DNA of 23,957 nt, taken from positions 1-23,957 of the forward strand of contig DBYB01000007.1 in the NCBI GenBank assembly GCA_002309995.1. The letters run 5' to 3'. How positions within the stretch are numbered: the stretch's first letter is position 1; each line of letters begins with the position of its first letter. A program made the translations under genes and the position numbers. Below, one piece after another: positions 1-8,807 of the stretch. The DNA comes from Bacteroidales bacterium UBA1197 (GTDB taxonomy: Bacteria > Bacteroidota > Bacteroidia > Bacteroidales > UBA932). The notes under the pieces are model-generated. The model made no database searches. It saw only the letters and a program-made list of their open reading frames with translations, and was not told where the DNA came from.

Positions 1-740
1 CCGATGACGAACTTGCCGGTGGGGTTCACGTGCAGTATCCAATCGCCCTTGAAGAGAGCCGCCGTGCGCTCGGGCAGTGTGGCTGTCATTCTGGGTATTA
101 CGATATTCCGAACGTCGGCAGTGATGCGTTCGTGCATCTCTTCATCGGTTCCGAAGTCGTCGTGCTGGGTGCTCAAAACTATTGTGTGAACGCGTACGGG
201 ATGATGGTGCGCGGAAAATTCTACGGTGAACTGTGCCTTGGCGTCGGGCCTGAGGTAGGGCATCAGCTCCGGCTCATTGTGGCGTATGTCGGCCAGCACC
301 TGCAGCAGGCGGTGGGAGAGGCTGAGGGCGAGGGGCATGTACTCCTCGGTGTCGCGGCTGGCGTAGCCGAACATCATACCCTGGTCACCGGCGCCCTGCT
401 CGTCTTCGCTGGCGCGTACCACGCCGCGGTTGATGTCTGCGCTCTGCTCGTGAATAGTGCTGATTATGCCGCAGGAGGCCGCGTCAAAGCCGTATTCGGC
501 CTTGGTGTAGCCGATTTTGCGTATTACGTCGCGCACCGTCTTGTGGATATCTACGTATGCGTGGTCTGAGCGCACTTCGCCGCCCACGACCACCAGTCCG
601 GCGGTACAGAAAGTCTCGCAGGCTACCTTGGATTCAGGGTCCTGGGAGAGGAATTCGTCGAGGATGGCATCCGAAATCTGGTCGGCAACCTTGTCGGGAT
701 GCCCTTCGGAGACTGACTCCGATGAAAAGAGATAGTTCAT
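1..740 (-). CDS. metK: S-adenosylmethionine synthase, N-terminal part (cut by window edge)
   Basis: Cytoplasmic enzyme that makes S-adenosylmethionine from methionine and ATP. The gene reads leftward from an ATG at 740-738 and is still open at base 1, giving about 246 residues, roughly the first 60% of a usual ~400-residue protein. The start MNYLFSSESVSEGHPDKVAD carries the family GHPDK motif (residues 13-17) with the catalytic His. HEQSADIN lies near 97-104 and the ATP-binding-type motif GAGDQGMMFGYA at 116-127. Reading through position 1 is uninterrupted, so nothing suggests a pseudogene. No good Shine-Dalgarno precedes the start, as is usual in Bacteroidota. A TATCTTTG element read on the minus strand (810-803) is a plausible promoter. 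It is divergent from the receptor gene at 916. Confidence 0.97.
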   Translation of the reverse strand, partial: MNYLFSSESVSEGHPDKVADQISDAILDEFLSQDPESKVACETFCTAGLVVVGGEVRSDHAYVDIHKTVRDVIRKIGYTKAEYGFDAASCGIISTIHEQSADINRGVVRASEDEQGAGDQGMMFGYASRDTEEYMPLALSLSHRLLQVLADIRHNEPELMPYLRPDAKAQFTVEFSAHHHPVRVHTIVLSTQHDDFGTDEEMHERITADVRNIVIPRMTATLPERTAALFKGDWILHVNPTGKFVI

Positions 741-802
741 TTTAGCATTTTTTTAGGCGAGGTTGCAATCAGGCAAATCTGTCCTCGCGGGGTAAAAGTT
801 CG

Positions 803-810
803 CAAAGATA
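803..810 (-). promoter_or_regulatory. Probable -7 element for metK
   Basis: Read on the minus strand this is TATCTTTG followed by CG, matching the Bacteroidetes -7 consensus TAnnTTTG. It lies about 63 bases upstream of the metK ATG. I do not see a convincing TTTG -33 element at the expected 19-21 base spacing, so only half of the promoter is supported. Confidence 0.5.
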
Positions 811-843
811 CTAAAAAAATGTTAATAACTTGTTTATTTCTCG

Positions 844-875
844 CTTGTGCAGATTTTTTTCTGTGAGTAAATTTG
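844..875 (+). promoter_or_regulatory. Probable promoter of the first receptor unit
   Basis: CTTG at 844-847 is followed, after a 20-base spacer, by TAAATTTG at 868-875, fitting the Bacteroidetes TTTG / TAnnTTTG arrangement. Transcription would begin near 880, leaving an A-rich leader of about 35 bases before the ATG at 916. The region 741-915 between the two divergent genes holds nothing else that I can identify. Confidence 0.6.
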
Positions 876-915
876 CATCACTAAAAAAACACAACTCATC
901 GTTATTGTTTATTTT

Positions 916-3900
916 ATGAAAAAATCATTCAAAGTGATGTTGCTGTCCCTGGCAGCAATGTTCTTCGTCGTTTCCGCCTACGCGCAGGTTACGACTGCGT
1001 CTCTCGCCGGTAAGGTTACCGATGCCAGCGGGGTGGCCATTCCCGGAGCCACTGTCGTGGCCGTACACACCCCCTCGGGGTCCCAGTACTACGGGCTCAC
1101 CAACAACGAAGGCCGTTATGCAATTAACGGTATGCGTTCCGGCGGCCCTTATTCCGTTGAGGTCTCCTGCATGGGTTACCACAAGGTGAATTACACCGAC
1201 GTTACCCTCCAGCTTGCCGAGGTCTATGCCCTCGATGCAGCCCTGAAGGACGACGCCGAGCTTCTGCAGGAAGCCATCGTTATCTCACAGGCCACCTCCA
1301 AATTCTCCCAGGAGAAGACCGGAGCTTCAACCAACGTGTCCAACGATGACATCCTCGCCTTGCCTTCCGCAAGCCGTAACATCTCCGACATCGCCAAGCT
1401 TTCCCCTTACGGCGGTAACGGAATGAGCTTCGGCGGCGGTGACGGACGCAGCACCAACTTCACCATCGACGGTGCCAACTTCAACAACAACTTCGGTCTG
1501 TCCGAGGCTCTCCCCGGCGGCGGTATGCCTATTTCAATGGATGCCATCGAGGAAGTCCAGATCGTTGTTTCCCCTTATGATGTGCGCCAGTCCAACTTCA
1601 TCGGCGGCGGCGTGAACGCCATCACCAAGTCCGGTACCAACACCATCAAGGGTACGGCTTACGCTTACTACCAGAACGCAGACATCCTGCGCGGCAAGAC
1701 CGTTGCCGGCCAGGAGGCTTCCGGGACCTACAGCGACAAGACCGTCTATGGTGTGACCATCGGCGGCCCCATCATCAAGAACAAGCTGTTCTTCTTCCTC
1801 AGCGGCGAGTACAGCGGCAACGAGCGCGAAATCTCCTATGCATCATGGCGTCCCTCCGAGGACGGCGTGGCCGTGCCTGAGAAGAGCATTTCCCGCACCA
1901 CCGTGGCCGACATGCAGCGCGTCTCCGACTACCTGAAGGACACCTACGGATACGATACCGGCGGCTGGACCAACTATATGCGTCCTTTCAGCAACCTCAA
2001 GCTCCTCGGCCGCATCGACTGGAACATCAACCAGGATCACCATCTTGCAGTCCGTTACAACTACACCAAGAACCAGTCCTGGACCGGCACCAACGGCAAC
2101 TCCGCCGACTTCAACTCCAAGACCGACGACGGCTCGGCATCCCTCAACGGTACCCGTCTGAGCCTCAACCGTCTGTCTGAGTACTCGATGGCCTTCGCCA
2201 ACTCCTGCTACTCCACCGAGAACAACGTCTGGTCCGTTTCCGTCGACCTCAACAGCCGTCTCGGCAACAACGTTTCCAACCAGTTCCTCGCAACCTATTC
2301 CAACATCGAGGACGTCCGCGGTTCCGATTCCTCAAAGTTCCCGTTCATCGACATCATGGCCGGCTACGAGGTTCTCGGCGACGGCAAGATCAAGCAGACC
2401 CTCGAGCCTTATATGGCCGCAGGTTACGAGCTCTTCACCTGGTACAACGGTGTCCACAACCGCGTTCTCAACGTTAAGGACGACGTCACCGCATACCTCG
2501 GCTCCCACAAGCTTACCGCAGGCGTAAGCTACGAGTATCAGTTCGCCGACAACTCCTACATCCGCGAGGGTACCGGCTACTACCGTTTCCGCAGCATCGA
2601 CGACTTCCTGAACGGAGAGGCTCCTGAGACCGTGGCCATTTCCTACGGTTACGGCGGCAACGAGACTCCTTCCGCACGTATCCAGTTCTCCCAGGTTGGC
2701 GTTTACGCTCAGGACGACTGGGCAGTGACCAACAACTTCAAGGTCATCGCCGGCGTTCGCTTCGACACCATTCTCTACGATGAGAACGACATTATGACCA
2801 ACAACGCCATCAAGGCGCTCGACTACAACGGCACTCACATCGACACCGGCAGGTGGCCCACCACCAACGTGCAGATTTCCCCGCGCGTCGGCTTCACCTG
2901 GGACGTGTTCGGCAACAAGACCCTCAAGGTCCGCGGCGGTACCGGTCTCTTCGCAGGCCGTCTCCCTCTGGTGTATATGACCAACATGCCTACCAACGCT
3001 GCCATGTTCATGAACGCCAAGCAGGCCATCACCACCAAGTACAGCAACGGCATCGTAGTTGACCGCAACTCCGGCCTCGACGCCTTCGCTGCAAAGAACA
3101 ACGGCGGCAAGCTCATCACCGACACCAACGAGATCGTGAAGAAGCTCAACGAGCTCTATCCCAACCGCTTCCCTCTGGACATCAAGCCTGAGGACGGCCA
3201 GCTCTCCGCTACCGTCAACGCGGTCGATCCCAACTTCAAGATGCCTCAGGTCTGGAAGTCCTCCCTCGCTTTCGACTTCCAGGTTCCCGTTACCTTCCCC
3301 TGGACCATCACTGCAGAAGGTATCTTCAACAAGACCATCAACGGCACCCTCATCAAGAACTGGAACTTCACCGACAACACCGAGTGGTCCCAGTACACCG
3401 GATCCGACAACCGTCACATCTATCCTACCGCTGCCAACGCCAACTACACCAGCACTCCTGCTTACGTGCTCACCAACACCGACAAGGGTTATGGTTGGAT
3501 AGCCAACGTGAACACCCACATCGAGCCTGTCAAGAACCTCAAGCTCATGTTCTCCTACACTCACACCGTGCAGAAGGAGGTTACCGGTATGCCCGGCAAC
3601 GACGCCGAGTCCGTGTTCCAGGGCCTGCCTACGGTTGAAGGACCCAACTTCACCGTCCTCCAGAGCTCCCGCTTCGTGAACCCCGACCGTCTGATGGCTT
3701 CCATCTCCTACAAGGCTCCCTGGCGTACCAACATCAGCATCTTCTACGAGGGCTATGTTCCTACCGGATTGAGCTATAAGTTCAAGGGCGACTTCAACGG
3801 CGACAGCGTGCAGCAGGACCTCATCTACATCCCCAAGGACGAGAACGACATCCTCTTCGCATCCGACGCCGACAAGGCCAACTTCATGGCATTCGTCAAG

Positions 3901-4272
3901 CAGGACAGCTACCTTTCTTCCCACATGGGACAGTATGCAGGCGCATATGACTTACACGCTCCTATGGTACACAGGTTCGACCTCCGCATCAGCCAGGATA
4001 TCCGCTTCCGTATCGGCAGCACCACCCAGACCTTCCAGCTGAACGCCGACCTGATGAACTTCACCAACCTTATGAATGACTCCTGGGGAGTGAGCCGCAC
4101 TTTCGACGACAGCGCCAAGTCCGGAGAAATCCTGAGCCTCGATCACGTGAATGCCAACGGCCAGCCCGTATTCAAGTCCAACGTGGGCGAGGGCGCAACC
4201 ACCTGGCGTCTGAATACAGACCGCGGCCAGTGCTGGTACGTGCAGCTCGGTATCAAGTATATGTTCAACTAA
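916..4272 (+). CDS. Oar-like TonB-dependent outer-membrane receptor
   Basis: Outer-membrane TonB-dependent transporter of 1118 residues. It has a signal peptide (MKKSFKVMLLSLAAMFFVVS, cleavage after AYA near 23) and a carboxypeptidase-regulatory-like beta-sandwich at about 28-110 (SLAGKVTDASGVAIPGATVV). A plug domain follows at about 130-240 (FTIDGANFNNNFG, EEVQIVVSPYDVRQSNF, GGGVNAITKSGTN), then a long beta-barrel ending in IKYMFN. The plug and overall form resemble the Oar subfamily rather than a SusC. No SusD-like gene follows; instead a BACON/OB-repeat lipoprotein starts 15 bases downstream, presumably a partner. Codon choice is very biased toward C-ending codons (nearly all Asn are AAC), consistent with high expression. 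The substrate is unknown; the gene neighbourhood hints at nucleic-acid products. In this family both import and a role in protein secretion are known, so the direction of transport is not certain. Confidence 0.9.
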   Translation: MKKSFKVMLLSLAAMFFVVSAYAQVTTASLAGKVTDASGVAIPGATVVAVHTPSGSQYYGLTNNEGRYAINGMRSGGPYSVEVSCMGYHKVNYTDVTLQLAEVYALDAALKDDAELLQEAIVISQATSKFSQEKTGASTNVSNDDILALPSASRNISDIAKLSPYGGNGMSFGGGDGRSTNFTIDGANFNNNFGLSEALPGGGMPISMDAIEEVQIVVSPYDVRQSNFIGGGVNAITKSGTNTIKGTAYAYYQNADILRGKTVAGQEASGTYSDKTVYGVTIGGPIIKNKLFFFLSGEYSGNEREISYASWRPSEDGVAVPEKSISRTTVADMQRVSDYLKDTYGYDTGGWTNYMRPFSNLKLLGRIDWNINQDHHLAVRYNYTKNQSWTGTNGNSADFNSKTDDGSASLNGTRLSLNRLSEYSMAFANSCYSTENNVWSVSVDLNSRLGNNVSNQFLATYSNIEDVRGSDSSKFPFIDIMAGYEVLGDGKIKQTLEPYMAAGYELFTWYNGVHNRVLNVKDDVTAYLGSHKLTAGVSYEYQFADNSYIREGTGYYRFRSIDDFLNGEAPETVAISYGYGGNETPSARIQFSQVGVYAQDDWAVTNNFKVIAGVRFDTILYDENDIMTNNAIKALDYNGTHIDTGRWPTTNVQISPRVGFTWDVFGNKTLKVRGGTGLFAGRLPLVYMTNMPTNAAMFMNAKQAITTKYSNGIVVDRNSGLDAFAAKNNGGKLITDTNEIVKKLNELYPNRFPLDIKPEDGQLSATVNAVDPNFKMPQVWKSSLAFDFQVPVTFPWTITAEGIFNKTINGTLIKNWNFTDNTEWSQYTGSDNRHIYPTAANANYTSTPAYVLTNTDKGYGWIANVNTHIEPVKNLKLMFSYTHTVQKEVTGMPGNDAESVFQGLPTVEGPNFTVLQSSRFVNPDRLMASISYKAPWRTNISIFYEGYVPTGLSYKFKGDFNGDSVQQDLIYIPKDENDILFASDADKANFMAFVKQDSYLSSHMGQYAGAYDLHAPMVHRFDLRISQDIRFRIGSTTQTFQLNADLMNFTNLMNDSWGVSRTFDDSAKSGEILSLDHVNANGQPVFKSNVGEGATTWRLNTDRGQCWYVQLGIKYMFN

Positions 4273-4287
4273 TCCGCAGACAGAAAT

Positions 4288-6705
4288 ATGAAAAAGATTA
4301 TACTTTCCATCCTGGCTTGTGCAGCCCTCTTTATCGGCTGTACTCCGGAGGATCCGGTGAGTGAAGGTAACCTTGCCGTCAACGTGGCACCTTCCCTGCT
4401 CAACTTCGACGGCAAGACTGCCGGCTCTGCCGACGTCGAGGTGGTAGCCACCGAGGCTTGGAATGCCGAAGTGCCCGCCGCCGCTGCCGAGTGGCTTTCC
4501 ATTACCCCTTCCAGCGGCAACGCCGGAACCGTAAAAGTGAAGGTCTCCGTTCTTATCGGCGGTGATGCCGCCCGTTCCGCCGAGGTCATCTTCAAGGCCG
4601 GAGCAAGCAAGAAGATCCTTACCGTAAACCAGGAAGGCGGAGTCGTGTGGGGCACCCTCGACAATCCTTACACCTGCGCCAAGGCCTGCGAGTTCTGCGC
4701 AACCCTCGCCGACAAGGCAAAGGGCCCGAAGGAAGTTTACGTCAAGGGTATCATCTCCAAGATCGTTGAGAAGTACGGCACCACTTACGGCAACGCTACC
4801 TTCTTCATATCCGACGACGGCACCGAGAACAGCCCTCAGTTCGAGGTTTATCGCGCTTACTACTTCGACAACAAGAAGTACGACAACGTGGCCGACAAGA
4901 ACATCAACGTGGGCGACCATGTTATGGTTTACGGTATGATTATGAACTACGGCGGCCAGGCCGAGACCTCCCAGAATGAGGCTTACCTCATTTCCCTCGA
5001 GGCCGGCACCAGCCCCGTGCTCGTCTGCGCCGAGCCTTCAGTTGTCGTCGGTGCTTCCGAGACCCAGGCTGTCTTCGCAATCGAGTCCCAGAACATAGCC
5101 AGCGGCTGGACAGTGTCCACCGATGCTGCCTGGATTACCGACTACACCAAGTCCGGCAACGGCAACGGCAATATCGAGGTTAAGTTCGAGGCCAACACCG
5201 GAGCTGAGCGTACCGCCACCTTCGTGGTCAAGGGCGCCGGCGCACCCGACGTGACCCTTTCCCTCACCCAGGGCGCCTACACCGAGGCCGGTACTCTCGA
5301 CAAGCCTTATACCGTGGCTGAGGCTATCGCCGCCCTCAAGGCCGGCCCTGTCGCAGGCAACGTGTACGTGAAGGGTATCATTTCCAACACCACCAAGTAC
5401 AACTACGGTCCTACATACAACACCGCATCCTTCTGGATCTCCGATGACGGCGTGTTCAACGACAATCTCGACCTCGATTTCGAGGCTTACGGCGTGTACT
5501 GGCTCGGCGGCGCTCTCGACGCTCCTACCGCAGCTGCTGACATCAAGGCCAACTTCGAGATCGGCGACGAGGTTCTCCTCTACGGCGCCCTCACTGCCTA
5601 CACCAAGGACGGCAAGACCACCTATGAGACCGCCAACAAGAAAGCCAAGATCTACAGGCTCAACTGGGTTGAGAGCGATGCCGACGGCGTTGGCAACGTC
5701 TCCTATCCTTTCAACGTTGCAGGTGCCAAGGCATTCATCGACGCCACCCAGGCTGCCATCGCCGCTGCAAAGGCAAAGGGCGAGACTCTCGCAATCCCTA
5801 ACGTAGCAGTTGGCGGCAAGGCCTCCAAGATCGTTTCCGAGTACAGCGCCAATTACAAGACCGGTATCTTCTGGCTCTCCGACGACGGCGTGTTCAACGA
5901 CGACCTTAACAAGGACTTCGAGGCTTACAGCGTGTACTGGCTCGAGAACAAGGAGTGGCAAGAAGGCTACGGCCAGGTGAAAGTCGGCGACGACGTTATC
6001 GTCAAGGGCCAGCTCACCGCCTACACGAAGAACGGCAAGACCACCTATGAGACTTCTTCCAAGAAGGCTTACCTGTACTCCCTCAACGGTGTTACCGAGG
6101 TCGGAGCAGGCGGCGACACTCCTGCCAGCATCAAGGTAGACGGCGACCTCTCCGACTGGGCCTCCATCGAGGGTGTCGAGGCCGGCTCCTTCAAGGAGTT
6201 CAAGTATGCTTCCGACAGCGACAACCTCTATCTCTATTTCAAGATTAAGCGTTCCAAGATCATCGCAGCAAAGGCTGATGATCCTGCAGGTTCCGGTCAG
6301 TTCCCGTTCAACTGGAGGCGTTACATCGCCTTCGGTATCAATACCGACGCCAATGACGAGACAGGCACGGCTGTTACTTTTGCCGGAATGAACATCCCCG
6401 GATGCGAGGCAGGCTGCAATTTCTATCCCTTCAGGGGCAATGCTACCTCTGCAAGCGGAACCGACGGCGTTCAGATTGTCAACGGCGTTGAGGAGCAGGG
6501 TGGTATCAGCACGAACATTACCAGCTCCGTGCCCGACGGTGCCGAAGACAAGGTAACCGTTTTCGGCCAGGTTGATGACGAGTTCGTGTATCTTGAGGCA
6601 GAGATTGGAAGGGCCAAAATCGGCTCTCCCGCTGCAGGCAAAGCCAAGATTCAGCTTTCCCTCGCCTGGGACCTCACCGACATCATGGAGATTACTCTCA
6701 ACTAG
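4288..6705 (+). CDS. Surface lipoprotein with BACON and three OB-like (DUF6359-type) repeats
   Basis: Lipoprotein of 805 residues with lipobox FIGC (Cys18), followed by TPEDP; the acidic residues after the Cys fit a surface-export signal. Order seen: BACON-like beta-sandwich (about 28-118), OB-like module 1 (about 121-240, GTLDNPYT...VYVKGIISKI...ATFFISDDG), a second BACON-like domain (about 240-330), OB-like module 2 (about 333-462), module 3 (about 467-606), and a C-terminal domain starting IKVDGDLSDW near 614 that resembles CBM9/DOMON-type beta-sandwiches. Each OB-like module has the pattern of DUF6359, related in form to nuclease-associated OB domains such as that of YhcR. No catalytic motif is visible, so a binding or capture role is inferred. 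It probably works with the upstream receptor and is paralogous to the gene at 6825. A terminator follows at once. Confidence 0.8.
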   Translation: MKKIILSILACAALFIGCTPEDPVSEGNLAVNVAPSLLNFDGKTAGSADVEVVATEAWNAEVPAAAAEWLSITPSSGNAGTVKVKVSVLIGGDAARSAEVIFKAGASKKILTVNQEGGVVWGTLDNPYTCAKACEFCATLADKAKGPKEVYVKGIISKIVEKYGTTYGNATFFISDDGTENSPQFEVYRAYYFDNKKYDNVADKNINVGDHVMVYGMIMNYGGQAETSQNEAYLISLEAGTSPVLVCAEPSVVVGASETQAVFAIESQNIASGWTVSTDAAWITDYTKSGNGNGNIEVKFEANTGAERTATFVVKGAGAPDVTLSLTQGAYTEAGTLDKPYTVAEAIAALKAGPVAGNVYVKGIISNTTKYNYGPTYNTASFWISDDGVFNDNLDLDFEAYGVYWLGGALDAPTAAADIKANFEIGDEVLLYGALTAYTKDGKTTYETANKKAKIYRLNWVESDADGVGNVSYPFNVAGAKAFIDATQAAIAAAKAKGETLAIPNVAVGGKASKIVSEYSANYKTGIFWLSDDGVFNDDLNKDFEAYSVYWLENKEWQEGYGQVKVGDDVIVKGQLTAYTKNGKTTYETSSKKAYLYSLNGVTEVGAGGDTPASIKVDGDLSDWASIEGVEAGSFKEFKYASDSDNLYLYFKIKRSKIIAAKADDPAGSGQFPFNWRRYIAFGINTDANDETGTAVTFAGMNIPGCEAGCNFYPFRGNATSASGTDGVQIVNGVEEQGGISTNITSSVPDGAEDKVTVFGQVDDEFVYLEAEIGRAKIGSPAAGKAKIQLSLAWDLTDIMEITLN
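5431..6053 (+). repeat. Near-identical DNA blocks in adjacent OB-like modules
   Basis: Modules 2 and 3 of the preceding lipoprotein share almost identical DNA. Bases 5431-5463 match 5869-5901 with two visible differences, the block around 5477-5505 matches the one around 5914-5943 with very few, and about 5588-5632 matches about 6010-6054. The shared peptides are ISDDGVFND / LSDDGVFND, DFEAYGVYWL / DFEAYSVYWL and NGKTTYET / DGKTTYET. This suggests a recent duplication or gene conversion within the gene. Module 1 is clearly more divergent. Confidence 0.75.
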
Positions 6706-6723
6706 TTTCCTTATTCCTTTAAT

Positions 6724-6755
6724 GAGGCCGGCCGAAACGCCGGCCTCTTTTTTTT
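6724..6755 (+). terminator. Strong intrinsic terminator after the first receptor/lipoprotein unit
   Basis: GAGGCCGGC (6724-6732) pairs perfectly with GCCGGCCTC (6739-6747) around a six-base loop CGAAAC and is followed directly by a run of eight T. It lies 18 bases after the stop codon of the upstream gene. The T-tract runs into the -33 element of the next promoter. Confidence 0.93.
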
Positions 6756-6783
6756 GTCTTTTTCAGCATTTTAATTATCTTTG
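6753..6783 (+). promoter_or_regulatory. Promoter of the nuclease/receptor unit
   Basis: TTTG at 6753-6756, a 19-base spacer, then TATCTTTG at 6776-6783 fits the Bacteroidetes TTTG / TAnnTTTG consensus. The predicted start, near 6788, leaves about 37 bases of leader before the ATG at 6825. The -33 element overlaps the T-tract of the terminator just upstream, so the two units are back to back with essentially no spacer. Confidence 0.8.
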
Positions 6784-6824
6784 AAACTCTATAAACTGCA
6801 TTTTTTGTCAAATAACACCAGATT

Positions 6825-8795
6825 ATGAATTTCAAAAGATTGTTTGTCGCTTTGATGGCCGCCTGCCTGGCTTTCACGGCTTGCGAGCAGGACGAGGACC
6901 TGGGCATTGCGCGCATCCTTTCCAATCCTGCGGAACTGTCCTTCGCAGAGGGTGACGGCTCAGATGTTATCCATCTCACCGCCTCCCGCGACTGGATGGT
7001 TTCCTCCTATCCCGACTGGGTGGCTCTCAGCAAGGTGAAAGGCAAAGCGGCCGTTGCACCCCAGGACATCACCGTTTCGGTCAACGCCAACCCCGGCTTC
7101 AACCGCACCGGCTCCATCGTCTTCACCATCGGCCTGGCCGAGAAGCAGACCGTTACGATTGCCCAGGCCGGCGCTCAGGGAGAGGTTAAGATGGGCTCCG
7201 GCACCGTCGGGGATCCTTTCACCGTTCCCGGAGTTATCAAGTATGTCACCGACCTCGGTGCCGACGTAACCAGCTCCAACGAGGTTTTCATCAAGGGTAA
7301 GATCTCTAAGATCGCCAGCTCAGGTACCTACACGGACGGTGGCACCTATGGCAACGCTACCTTCTACATCTCCGAGGACGGCAGCGAAACCGGCCCGCAG
7401 TTCTACTGCTACCGCATCCTTTATCTCGGCAACCGCAAGTTCAAGAGCGGCGACACCGACATCAAGGTCGGCGACGACGCCATCATCTGCGGCAAGGTTG
7501 TCAACTATAAGGGCAACACCCCCGAGACCAGCCAGAACTCTGCGTTCCTCTATTCCCTCAACGGCAAGAACGAAGGCGGCGAACCCGACCCGGGTCCGAC
7601 TCCCGGCACTGCCAAGGGTAGCGGCACACTGGCCGACCCTTACAACCCTGCAGGTGCAGCTGCTTTCGCGCAGAGCCTCGGATCCGACGTCCAGAGCCCC
7701 GAGCCCGTCTATATCAAGGGCAAGATCAGCAAGGTCGGCACTTCCTACGCAGCCAGCGGCACATATGGCAATGCTACCTTCAACATTGTTGACGTGGCAG
7801 ACGGCACCGGCGACTTCTATGTGTTCCAGACTTACTATCTCGGCAACCGTCAGTGGAAGACCGGCGATACCGACGTGAAGGAAGGAGACGAAGTCATAGT
7901 CTGCGGCCCCGTCATCAATTACAAGGGCAACACTCCTGAAACTGTCGGTAAGGGTGCAAGTTATGTATATTCGCTCAACGGAGTAACCGATGGCGGCAAC
8001 CCCGGCACTGATCCCACTCCGAGCACTCCCAGAGGCACCGGTACCCTTGAAGATCCTTACAATGCTGCAGCGGCCAACGCCTTTGCCAGCAGCCTTGAGT
8101 CCGGAGCCAAGAGCGACAGCGTGTACGTTGCCGGCAGGATTTCCTCCATCAAGTACACCTTCAGCGCCCAGTACGGTACCGCCACCTTCAACATTTCCGA
8201 CGACGGCTCTACCAGCGGCAGCCAGTTCACCTGCTACAGCGTGTACTACCTGGGCAATCATCCCTGGGTCGAGGGCGACACCCAGATTGCGGTCGGCGAC
8301 GACGTAATCATTCGCGGCAAGCTCACCAACTATCAGGGCAACACCCCGGAGACTTCCAGCAAGGAGGCTTATATCTTCAGCCTTACCAGCAACGGCACAG
8401 GTCCCGGCCCCGGTCCTGATCCCGGCACCGGAGACAGCGTGGTCATTGACTTTACCGCCCAGGGCTATGCCAACGCATCCGATTTCAGTTCCCTCACCGT
8501 AAACGGCGTAACCGTTACCGGTTCGATGGGCTCCAACACGAAGAACGGTCCCAAGTACTACAATACAGGCACTGCCGTGCGCTTCTATTCCGGCAATACC
8601 TTCACGGTATCTGCAGGGAAGGAGATCAAGGGCATCGTATTGGAGTACGGCTCCGGCGACGGCACCAACGACATTACCGCAACCCCCGGCACATTCTCTT
8701 CTCCTAACTGGTCCGGCTCTGCCGCTTCCGTTACATTCAGCGTGGGAGGCACCACCGGTCACCGCAGGGTAGCCAAGATTTCGGTTTCCTTCTAA
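6825..8795 (+). CDS. Surface lipoprotein with BACON, three OB-like (DUF6359-type) repeats and C-terminal beta domain
   Basis: Lipoprotein of 656 residues. The signal is MNFKRLFVALMAACLAF with lipobox FTAC (Cys20), followed by EQDED; this acidic stretch resembles Bacteroidetes lipoprotein surface-export signals. Order: BACON-like domain (about 30-120), three OB-like modules (about 123-250, 264-390, 403-525), each with a GT(L/V)xDP(Y/F) start, VY(I/V)(K/A)G(K/R)IS, YGNATF-type strand and NYKGNTPET near the end. Modules are separated by Pro/Gly linkers such as PDPGPTPGTA. A C-terminal beta-rich domain (about 539-656) ends in TGHRRVAKISVSF, a form I recall from other Bacteroidales surface proteins. 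No enzyme motif is seen. It is paralogous to the gene at 4288 but has different ends. It is the first gene of a unit that continues with two nuclease-type enzymes, so nucleic-acid binding by the OB modules is a reasonable inference. Confidence 0.8.
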   Translation: MNFKRLFVALMAACLAFTACEQDEDLGIARILSNPAELSFAEGDGSDVIHLTASRDWMVSSYPDWVALSKVKGKAAVAPQDITVSVNANPGFNRTGSIVFTIGLAEKQTVTIAQAGAQGEVKMGSGTVGDPFTVPGVIKYVTDLGADVTSSNEVFIKGKISKIASSGTYTDGGTYGNATFYISEDGSETGPQFYCYRILYLGNRKFKSGDTDIKVGDDAIICGKVVNYKGNTPETSQNSAFLYSLNGKNEGGEPDPGPTPGTAKGSGTLADPYNPAGAAAFAQSLGSDVQSPEPVYIKGKISKVGTSYAASGTYGNATFNIVDVADGTGDFYVFQTYYLGNRQWKTGDTDVKEGDEVIVCGPVINYKGNTPETVGKGASYVYSLNGVTDGGNPGTDPTPSTPRGTGTLEDPYNAAAANAFASSLESGAKSDSVYVAGRISSIKYTFSAQYGTATFNISDDGSTSGSQFTCYSVYYLGNHPWVEGDTQIAVGDDVIIRGKLTNYQGNTPETSSKEAYIFSLTSNGTGPGPGPDPGTGDSVVIDFTAQGYANASDFSSLTVNGVTVTGSMGSNTKNGPKYYNTGTAVRFYSGNTFTVSAGKEIKGIVLEYGSGDGTNDITATPGTFSSPNWSGSAASVTFSVGGTTGHRRVAKISVSF

Positions 8796-8807
8796 TTCCA
8801 GTTACAG

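Noticed and set aside
30..569. A plus-strand open frame of 179 codons
   Set aside because: It lies opposite metK, whose minus-strand translation is unmistakable.
2332..3924. A 530-codon open frame on the minus strand opposite the first receptor, with similar long antisense frames at 3952-4920, 7320-8762, 11118-12815 and 15255-17099
   Set aside because: The proteins are Val/Gly/Leu/His-rich with no recognisable domain, signal or start context. They mirror strongly biased codons of well-identified plus-strand genes.
5431..8397. Regularly spaced similar segments considered as a CRISPR or tandem DNA repeat array
   Set aside because: Periodicity is about 390-440 bases and reflects coding repeats of OB-like modules, not short repeats with unique spacers.
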